A DNA stretch of 5,258 bases from Bacteroidota bacterium. Its GTDB lineage: Bacteria > Bacteroidota > Kryptoniia > Kryptoniales > JAKASW01. Each line of letters begins with the position of its first letter. The stretch's first letter is position 1. This document shows positions 1 through 5,258 of the stretch, piece after piece. The notes under the pieces were generated by a model that saw only the letters and a list, made by a program, of their open reading frames with translations, had not been told where the DNA came from and did not search any database. The stretch covers positions 1-5,258 of the forward strand of contig JAJYGB010000569.1 in the NCBI GenBank assembly GCA_021785235.1, read 5' to 3'. The position numbers and the translations under genes were made by a program.

Positions 1-19
1 AATTTGACGCCAGTGTTAA
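1..19. other. Short stretch after the VWA stop codon, no terminator seen
   Basis: Nineteen bases follow the VWA TAG (22-20) before the window ends. They contain no hairpin followed by a T-run and no start codon on the minus strand, so transcription may continue into another gene to the left. Too short to say more. Confidence 0.5.
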
Positions 20-2161
20 CTACGGAAGCCCCCAGAGCTTCCTCATTGTCCATTCAATTGCGAGCAGGACGAAGACGAACGCGAGTATGGGAAGTGACGA
101 AAGGAGCTCAAAACTCGATGAATGGAGAAGCTTTGTCGGCTTCTTCCATGAAGGCTCCAGATTGATCCCATTCTTAATGAATTGGGAAGGTGTGTAAAAT
201 GCCCCTCCAGAAACTGAAGCAATCTGTTTAAGGAGAGAAACATTCATTGCAGTCTGAACATATTCTACGTTCAACGGCTCAACCGATACGCTGCCGCTGT
301 CAGCACCCGCGAAGGCTGAACCGTAGGTTGCGTCCGCAACATATTCATATCTACCCTCGCCGAGTCCTGACACAGCGCCGGTGTATGCCCCGCCTCCGAC
401 GGAAGAAAGCCGAATATCGGAAAACTTTTTGCCACTCCGGTCGTTTATGGCGAGGTCTACATTCGCTCCATCGAGGGGTTTGCCGCCCTGCCCTACAAGA
501 AGCGCGCTGAAATGAATGGCCTCAGACGGATCGTAAACGCTTTTGTCGGTGCGAACAGTGAGGAGTTTCTGCTTCCCGCTACTGATGAGCGTGCGCATAA
601 GCGTTGTCAGGAACTCCTGGAGGAAGTCGCTCCTAACTCCGCTTAACGGACTCATTAGCTGGAGCCTCCAAAGACCGTATGCGAGAAAGGCGGCGCTTCG
701 TCCGGCGGGATCGACGAGAAATACTGGCGAGGCGGACTTCACTCCGTTTATCACCGGCGAGGCAATGGGCTCCGATCCGGGAGAAGGTAAGCATTCGATC
801 ATTTGATAATAGAGCGGAGGAAACATGGATGAATTTGATTCGACCAGCGAATAGATAGGCTGGAGTGTTGCCGACATGTTAGGCCCGGCTTCGGGAGAAA
901 TCCCGACTTGATACTCGCCCGAACTATAGCTTGAGATCTTGAAGGGTAGCCTAGGAAGTTCGCCGACGGTTCGCGCCGAGAAACCTGCCCCTGCGAAATA
1001 CGCGTACGGAAGTTCATCCGCGTTCAGCTTACTGATGACTTCCTTCATCGTGAGCGCGGACCGGCTATTGGGGAAATCGTTAAGCACGGCCGCATCGTAG
1101 CTGCCGGCGAGAATTGCCGCAGCGTCTTTCTGATAAAAAGTGTCGCCGGTTTTCTGAACCAAAAGTCTCAGCTCGAAATCACCGTTCGCCTCAATGTTTC
1201 TCCGAATAAACGCGACATCCGTCGCCGGAGCGCCTGCCACCAGAAGTATGGAATACTTTCCCTTCTGGACATCAGCGGTCACCGACGCGGAATTGTTCCG
1301 CCTACTTAATTCACCACTCAGCGGCGGGACATACACCTTTAGCAGATGCGTCCCGACTGTCAAAGGAGTATAGTCGAACGACACTTCAACATCCCCACGC
1401 TCAGGCAACGTAACGGTTTTTGAAGCGACTTCTCTTCCGTCGTCGGAAAGGTACGCAGTTGCCGACGCGAGACCATATCCATTCGAGCCGATCAACGCTC
1501 TGACAACACTCTTCTTACCTGCATAGATCGCGGGCGCCGGAATAACTTGACGGACAACGACATCCTTCGGCGAAGTCGAGTCGCCAACTCCGATCACATA
1601 CATGGGAAAAGTAAGATCCCGCGCAAGCTCGATCGGATTCCCCCCTTTGTTGTAGTCGCCGTCGGAAATAAGAATCGCGAAAGCGGCCTCCCCTTGGTCG
1701 TCCATCCTAATCGATTGCGACACGGCCGCGGAAATGTTTGTGGCAGCTTGACCGAAGCGAAGCGAATCAGTATCGCGATCCGGCAGAACGTTCTCCCCAA
1801 AAACGATGGGTTTGATTTTGAAATACCGCCTGAGCGTGTCGAATGGAGCGCTCTTCAGGACATCGCGGACGGCCTCGGGACGCGGCATCGACGCGTCTTT
1901 CAATGACATACTTTTTGAATCGTCGACGAGGAGAAACACGTCTTTCTTCTTGTACTCAGACCTCACGAGATCCGTAACCAGATTGGTCATGGCGAGGAAA
2001 AGGAGGAATAGTGAAGCCCAACGTAAAGTTCCAAGGAACATTCTTCGCGGTACGGAGACCACCTCCAGCTTTCTATACATCAGATACGCGAACACAGCGG
2101 AGACGAGTCCAAACAGGACAAACAGGTAAGAAGGAATGTCGAAATGAACCTGCAGATTCAT
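20..2161 (-). CDS. Membrane-anchored VWA-domain protein with Ig-like and degenerate glutamine-amidotransferase-like segments
   Basis: This 713-residue membrane protein has two N-terminal hydrophobic segments (about 11-29 and 46-62) and one near the C-terminus (about 686-704). Between them lie a VWA domain (about 73-195) with an intact MIDAS: D80-x-S82-x-S84, T141 and D167 in ISDGD; an Ig/CARDB-like segment (about 201-297); an alpha/beta segment starting KYSILLVAGAP (about 302-530) resembling a class I glutamine amidotransferase fold; a second Ig- or macroglobulin-like segment (about 533-628, with DKSVYDPSEAIHFSA); and a short LLKQIASVSGGAFY motif (643-656) common in such proteins. The only cysteine is C457, so amidotransferase catalysis is unlikely. 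VWA proteins next to MoxR genes are typical MoxR partners, as in BatA/BatB-type operons, but this one is about twice the size of BatA. The ATG overlaps the protease stop codon. The VWA assignment is firm; the middle domains are assigned by pattern only. Confidence 0.88.
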   Translation of the reverse strand: MNLQVHFDIPSYLFVLFGLVSAVFAYLMYRKLEVVSVPRRMFLGTLRWASLFLLFLAMTNLVTDLVRSEYKKKDVFLLVDDSKSMSLKDASMPRPEAVRDVLKSAPFDTLRRYFKIKPIVFGENVLPDRDTDSLRFGQAATNISAAVSQSIRMDDQGEAAFAILISDGDYNKGGNPIELARDLTFPMYVIGVGDSTSPKDVVVRQVIPAPAIYAGKKSVVRALIGSNGYGLASATAYLSDDGREVASKTVTLPERGDVEVSFDYTPLTVGTHLLKVYVPPLSGELSRRNNSASVTADVQKGKYSILLVAGAPATDVAFIRRNIEANGDFELRLLVQKTGDTFYQKDAAAILAGSYDAAVLNDFPNSRSALTMKEVISKLNADELPYAYFAGAGFSARTVGELPRLPFKISSYSSGEYQVGISPEAGPNMSATLQPIYSLVESNSSMFPPLYYQMIECLPSPGSEPIASPVINGVKSASPVFLVDPAGRSAAFLAYGLWRLQLMSPLSGVRSDFLQEFLTTLMRTLISSGKQKLLTVRTDKSVYDPSEAIHFSALLVGQGGKPLDGANVDLAINDRSGKKFSDIRLSSVGGGAYTGAVSGLGEGRYEYVADATYGSAFAGADSGSVSVEPLNVEYVQTAMNVSLLKQIASVSGGAFYTPSQFIKNGINLEPSWKKPTKLLHSSSFELLSSLPILAFVFVLLAIEWTMRKLWGLP
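2158..2161 (-). promoter_or_regulatory. ATGA stop/start overlap between the protease and VWA genes
   Basis: The VWA start ATG (2161-2159) and the protease stop TGA (2160-2158) share bases in an ATGA overlap, a classical arrangement for translational coupling by termination and re-initiation. It supports co-transcription of the two genes. Confidence 0.8.
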
Positions 2162-4263
2162 TTCAGATAAAGCACCTTTTCTACTTTCATGATGCCGTCT
2201 ACGATAATCCTTATGAAGTACACCCCGCTGCTCGCCCTGTTACCGGATGAGACGGTGCCGTCCCAATCCACTTCCTGATAGCCGGAAGGCAGTTCACCGT
2301 TGAAAAGATTTGCCACCTTCCTCCCAAGCACGTCGTAAACGTCTATCGATACGGATGCTCCTCGAAAGAGGATGAACGGCACATGCACCAGCAGGCTGAA
2401 CGGGTTCGGATAACCAGCATACATTCGGAATGTCCGAGTAGTAGCGGGCGGTAATGTCCCAAACCCTCCGATATTGAAAGGCTGCGACGCGCCGTAGTAT
2501 GGTACATTCAGGTGAGCGCCGGATGAGTCGATCAGATCGAAATAGAAGTTCATGGATTGCGATGCTGAGGCGGGTAGTGGCGCAACAAATGCATATTGGT
2601 TTGAGGTATCAGTCGAGAACACGGGCACCGATTTGTAAGGTGCACCACCATACGAATAAAATGCCCGGCTCGATCTCATATTGATGCCGGAAGTGCTGAA
2701 TGCCTTCGCCGCGACATAAACGACCGAATCTTCCTGCCATGTCACGAAACTGTTCGAGCCGACAAACCCTATCTTCTTCACTGCATTCCACGCATTGACA
2801 ATTCCCCAACCGTAAAAGTCGTTCGGATAAACCGATGTCATGGGATTACCGGGATAGTGCGGCTCAATTGCCGTTTCCTTGAGCAAGTCGATTACCTGCA
2901 TCGGAGTATAATTAGGACGCACCGAGAGTATCAAAGATGCGATTCCAGCTGTTATCGGCGTGGAAAAGGAAGTGCCGCTTTCATAATCGTATGTATCCGG
3001 ACCTGGAACAGTCGCGACGTAATCGTCGACCCCGTCGGCAACTAGGTCGGGCTTTATTCTTCCGTCATTGGTCGGCCCGGTCGAGCTGAAATCAGCAAGA
3101 TGACCGGTCTGATCCACAGCGCCGACTGAGATGATGCTGTCCGCGTCCGCCGGAACATCCATTGTTCCGATGGTACCGTTGCCGTTTCCTTCGTTCCCCA
3201 TCGCTTGAACCACGATAACGCCAAGTCGCGACGCGATTGCGGCCGCCCTGCTCGCGTAGGATGTCTTACCGTTGAAGTCTCCTCTGGAAAAGAAATACGA
3301 GATGGAAGAATCTACCTGTCCCGTTGAATCCACATATGTGCTGTAGGCAACCGAAGATGATACTACATCAACGCCGTGCGCCTCCATCCACTCGAGACCT
3401 TCGACCCAATTATCTTCCTCCCATTGAAAGTCCGTAACCGGCACGTACTCGGTCTTGGCGAGCATAAAAGATGAGCCGTAAGAAACGCCGATTATATTTC
3501 CCGGAGAGTAGCCGCCAAGCACGGATAGAGTCGAAGTTCCGTGGTTATCCTGATACGAAGAGTCACCCGGCTGGTTGGCGGTTATCGAATCGTTCTGGAC
3601 GAAATCGTGCTCGCCAATGATCCTGATATTCTTCAGAGCGTCGTGAGTTTCGTACCTGAAGCCTGAGTCAAGCATACCGAGAAGGACACCCTGGCCGTTT
3701 ATCCCAAGTGCCTGAAGCTTTGGAACGCCGCTCAACTCAAGTTGTGCCCATGAAGGGCCGTACAGCGAGGAGTCCGGCGCGACAGCCACGCTCGACACTT
3801 TAAAAACTCGCGAGTCCGGGGCGCCGGGGCGCGCGATCATTCGAACAGGAACGCTGGAGGTGGCAACCTTCTGAGTTTTCCGTACGAAAGGGAATCTCAT
3901 CGCTCCGACAATCTGAAGAGAGTCGGTTACCACGGATGCGGCATTGAACCACCTGCTCGTCCCTATCACCTTAAGTCCGATGCTTTCGAGGCTGTCCATA
4001 TAACCCGAGTAAACAGGGAAATCGAGAAGCGACACGACGTCCGATGGTGGAAGGACTTTCAGCCTCCGGGTGATGGCACGCTGTGTCAAAACGTCATGGC
4101 TTAGGAGGTACTGTTCAGCGGGCCCGCCCAGCGAAAAGTCTGAAAAGCCTGCCGCCTCGGGTTTGTTTTTGAAGAAGACCCAATAACGGCTCTGCCCATA
4201 GACGCTCGGTACGGTGAGTACCACATACGCCAGAAGGAGAAGAAAAGCCGAATGGACCTTCAC
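2158..4263 (-). CDS. Secreted subtilisin-like (S8) serine protease with T9SS sorting domain
   Basis: This 701-residue protein is an exported S8 endopeptidase. In order: signal peptide (1-23, cleavage probably after VYG); a propeptide-like region (about 25-135) with QRAITRR, DFPVYSGY and SRWFNAAS; the catalytic domain (about 167-498) with Asp199 in MLDSGF, His241 in DNHGTS, oxyanion Asn357 in AMGNEG and Ser432 in SGTSFSTP; an Ig-like segment (about 505-600); and a type A T9SS sorting domain (about 612-701) starting at YPNPFS. The triad is complete, so activity is expected. No cysteine occurs anywhere, which suits an extracellular protein. By family knowledge it would cross the inner membrane by Sec and the outer membrane by T9SS, then be released or surface-attached after loss of the sorting domain. 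The GTG start is the only choice that keeps the signal peptide; the frame is closed by the MoxR stop two codons upstream. Its substrate cannot be told from sequence. Confidence 0.96.
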   Translation of the reverse strand: MKVHSAFLLLLAYVVLTVPSVYGQSRYWVFFKNKPEAAGFSDFSLGGPAEQYLLSHDVLTQRAITRRLKVLPPSDVVSLLDFPVYSGYMDSLESIGLKVIGTSRWFNAASVVTDSLQIVGAMRFPFVRKTQKVATSSVPVRMIARPGAPDSRVFKVSSVAVAPDSSLYGPSWAQLELSGVPKLQALGINGQGVLLGMLDSGFRYETHDALKNIRIIGEHDFVQNDSITANQPGDSSYQDNHGTSTLSVLGGYSPGNIIGVSYGSSFMLAKTEYVPVTDFQWEEDNWVEGLEWMEAHGVDVVSSSVAYSTYVDSTGQVDSSISYFFSRGDFNGKTSYASRAAAIASRLGVIVVQAMGNEGNGNGTIGTMDVPADADSIISVGAVDQTGHLADFSSTGPTNDGRIKPDLVADGVDDYVATVPGPDTYDYESGTSFSTPITAGIASLILSVRPNYTPMQVIDLLKETAIEPHYPGNPMTSVYPNDFYGWGIVNAWNAVKKIGFVGSNSFVTWQEDSVVYVAAKAFSTSGINMRSSRAFYSYGGAPYKSVPVFSTDTSNQYAFVAPLPASASQSMNFYFDLIDSSGAHLNVPYYGASQPFNIGGFGTLPPATTRTFRMYAGYPNPFSLLVHVPFILFRGASVSIDVYDVLGRKVANLFNGELPSGYQEVDWDGTVSSGNRASSGVYFIRIIVDGIMKVEKVLYLK
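2173..2180 (-). promoter_or_regulatory. Possible Shine-Dalgarno sequence for the VWA gene
   Basis: AAAAGGTG lies inside the 3' end of the protease gene, with 11 bases between the AGGTG core and the VWA ATG. The spacing is somewhat longer than ideal. It also encodes protease residues, so it may be coincidental. Confidence 0.4.
4195..4263 (-). other. Signal peptide of the S8 protease
   Basis: Residues 1-23 have a short positive N-region (K2), a long hydrophobic core (AFLLLLAYVVLTV) and a helix-breaking Pro19 before the likely signal peptidase I site VYG|QS. There is no lipobox cysteine, so this is not a lipoprotein. The exact cleavage position is a prediction by eye. Confidence 0.85.
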
Positions 4264-4269
4264 GATTCA
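4261..4269 (-). promoter_or_regulatory. MoxR stop / protease start junction (TGA-ATC-GTG)
   Basis: The MoxR stop TGA, a single ATC codon and the protease GTG start follow one another in the same reading frame. The 20 bases upstream of the GTG contain no convincing Shine-Dalgarno sequence (only a weak TTGAGA). Initiation is therefore likely to depend on ribosomes terminating on the MoxR gene, or on the SD-independent initiation common in Bacteroidota-type bacteria. The coupling is inferred; the sequence arrangement is seen directly. Confidence 0.7.
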
Positions 4270-5258
4270 GATCTCAAGAAGCCGGCGCAAAATCTCCGGT
4301 GTGTTTGTGTTTTCCGCCTCGGCGTTGAAATTAGTAATGATCCTGTGACGAAGAACCGGCAGAGCTGTACGTTTGACGTCGTCAATATCAGGACTGAACC
4401 TGTTATCCAGTGCGGCGTTTGTCTTCGCGGCGAGTATAAGATACTGCGACGCCCTCGGCCCTGCCCCATAGCTCACATACTGCTTTACGAAATCGGGGGC
4501 TTTCGCGTTCTGTGGGCGTGTAAGGTTCGCCAGCTCGACCGCGTACTTTACGACGGAATCCGAGACCGGAACTCGCCTCACCAGCTCCTGGAAGTACGTG
4601 ATATCGTCACCACCGATCACTTTGCAAACGGTCGGATTGTAATCTCCCGTAGTCGATTGAACGATTCTGACTTCCTCTTCGAATGATGGGTAGTCGAGCC
4701 AAAGATTGAACATAAACCTGTCGAGTTGAGCTTCAGGCAGCGGATAAGTTCCTTCCTGTTCGATCGGATTCTGAGTGGCGAGGACGAAAAAAGGCTGTTC
4801 GAGCGAAAAGGTCTGCCCCGCGGCGGTCACTCTATATTCCTGCATCGCTTCGAGGAGCGCGCTCTGGGTCTTCGGCGGTGTCCTGTTTATCTCGTCGGCC
4901 AGTATGATGTTCCCGAAGAGCGGTCCCTTGACGAACCTGAATGACCTTTGACCGGTGTTGATGTTTTCATCTATGATCTCGGTACCGGTTATGTCGCTCG
5001 GCATGAGGTCAGGCGTGAATTGTATTCGACTGAACTTCAGGTTGAGCGCGTCGGAAAGTGTCTTCACCAGGAGTGTCTTTGCCAGTCCTGGAACGCCTAT
5101 CAGGAGGCAATGACCGCGCGAAAGGATTGTCACAAAGATCTGTTTCACAATTTCATCCTGGCCGACTATGACCTTCGCGACTTCCTTTCGCAGGTCGCCG
5201 AAACTTTTGTTTAGACGCGAAATCCCTTCAACGTCCGAAGTCTGGCTCTGATTCGAAG
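4267..5258 (-). CDS. MoxR-family AAA+ ATPase, 5' end cut by the window edge
   Basis: This is a cytoplasmic AAA+ ATPase of the MoxR family, whose members act as chaperone-like remodellers, usually with VWA-domain partners. The frame stays open from the TGA at 4269-4267 to the window edge, giving 329 visible residues. No ATG, GTG or TTG occurs upstream of the internal GTG at 5148, so the true start is outside; the usual family length suggests few residues are missing. In visible numbering: VIVGQDEIV just before the P-loop, Walker A GVPGLAKT (54-61), Walker B IILADE (D121, E122), sensor 1 in ATQNP (N163), arginine finger in QLDRF (R180), and sensor 2 in GAGPRASQ (R268). All core ATPase residues are present, so it should be active. 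The C-terminal helical lid ends in RRLLEI. It is the first visible gene of a tight three-gene operon. Family assignment is firm; the substrate is unknown. Confidence 0.95.
   Translation of the reverse strand, partial: SNQSQTSDVEGISRLNKSFGDLRKEVAKVIVGQDEIVKQIFVTILSRGHCLLIGVPGLAKTLLVKTLSDALNLKFSRIQFTPDLMPSDITGTEIIDENINTGQRSFRFVKGPLFGNIILADEINRTPPKTQSALLEAMQEYRVTAAGQTFSLEQPFFVLATQNPIEQEGTYPLPEAQLDRFMFNLWLDYPSFEEEVRIVQSTTGDYNPTVCKVIGGDDITYFQELVRRVPVSDSVVKYAVELANLTRPQNAKAPDFVKQYVSYGAGPRASQYLILAAKTNAALDNRFSPDIDDVKRTALPVLRHRIITNFNAEAENTNTPEILRRLLEI

Larger units (their letters stand above)
2158..2436 (-). other. Type A T9SS C-terminal sorting domain
   Basis: The last ~90 residues of the protease carry the standard landmarks of the Por secretion (type IX) sorting domain: YPNPFS near the start, the beta-strand segment VSIDVYDVLGRKVANLF, GYQEVDWDG, SSGVYFIRI and the closing KVEKVLYLK. 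Known family behaviour is recognition by the outer-membrane T9SS translocon, followed by removal of the domain. The FlgD-like Ig fold is similar, but a C-terminal position on a signal-peptide-bearing protease makes the T9SS reading much more likely. Confidence 0.9.

Noticed and set aside
247..806. Two 87-codon + strand frames opposite the VWA gene
   Set aside because: No domain, no signal peptide, skewed composition; the minus strand gene explains the coding signal.
1547..2250. Several + strand open frames (1547-1906, 1806-2129, 2011-2250)
   Set aside because: They are antisense to the VWA gene, overlap one another in different frames, and show low-complexity, Arg-rich composition typical of shadow frames.
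4261..4269. A fused ATPase-protease made by TGA readthrough
   Set aside because: The same-frame arrangement allows it, but the second part begins with a typical export signal and the first ends at a normal MoxR length, so two separate proteins are far more likely.
4252..4686. 144-codon open frame on the + strand opposite the MoxR C-terminal part
   Set aside because: It lies antisense to a well-conserved ATPase domain, has no recognisable motif and no sign of its own ribosome binding site; it is a shadow of the real gene.
4726..5214. Two + strand frames opposite the MoxR ATPase core
   Set aside because: They overlap the Walker A, Walker B and sensor 1 coding region, which is plainly the real gene on the minus strand.
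1..5258. Tandem repeats, CRISPR-like arrays, insertion sequence ends, tRNA genes
   Set aside because: Reading both strands showed nothing beyond short chance similarities; essentially every base is inside one of the three coding genes.

Overview
The window is fully occupied by three genes, all on the minus strand and packed end to end. Read in the direction of transcription (high to low coordinates) they are a MoxR-family AAA+ ATPase whose first codons lie beyond position 5258, a secreted subtilisin-like (S8) serine protease, and a large membrane-anchored von Willebrand factor A (VWA) protein. No RNA gene, mobile element, CRISPR array, promoter or terminator was seen.

The best clue to the organism is the protease. 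It has a signal peptide, a propeptide with the SxRAxxRR / D-x-PV / SRWxNA pattern seen in Bacteroidota-type subtilases, and a C-terminal domain opening with YPNPFS and continuing VYDVLGRKV, WDG and SSGVYFIRI, which is the type A sorting domain of the type IX secretion system (T9SS). That points to the FCB group (Bacteroidota, Ignavibacteriota, Kryptonia and relatives). The roughly balanced base composition and the style of the sorting domain lean towards an Ignavibacteria-like lineage, but this is an inference.

Layout: 5258-4267 MoxR ATPase; 4263-2158 S8 protease, starting with GTG three bases after the MoxR stop and in the same frame; 2161-20 VWA protein, whose ATG overlaps the protease TGA (ATGA). 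The last 19 bases (1-19) hold no terminator, so the operon may continue to the left.

MoxR ATPases are typically encoded beside VWA-domain partners, often with a DUF58 protein between them (the MoxR/Bat-type arrangement). Here the position usually held by DUF58 is taken by an exported protease that appears translationally linked to both neighbours. The VWA protein has an intact metal-binding (MIDAS) site, Ig-like segments and a glutamine-amidotransferase-like segment without the nucleophile cysteine. Each protein family is known. The unusual part is the combination, which suggests a cell-envelope system joining a cytoplasmic AAA+ chaperone, an inner-membrane VWA protein and a T9SS-exported protease. 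That functional link is a hypothesis from gene order only.
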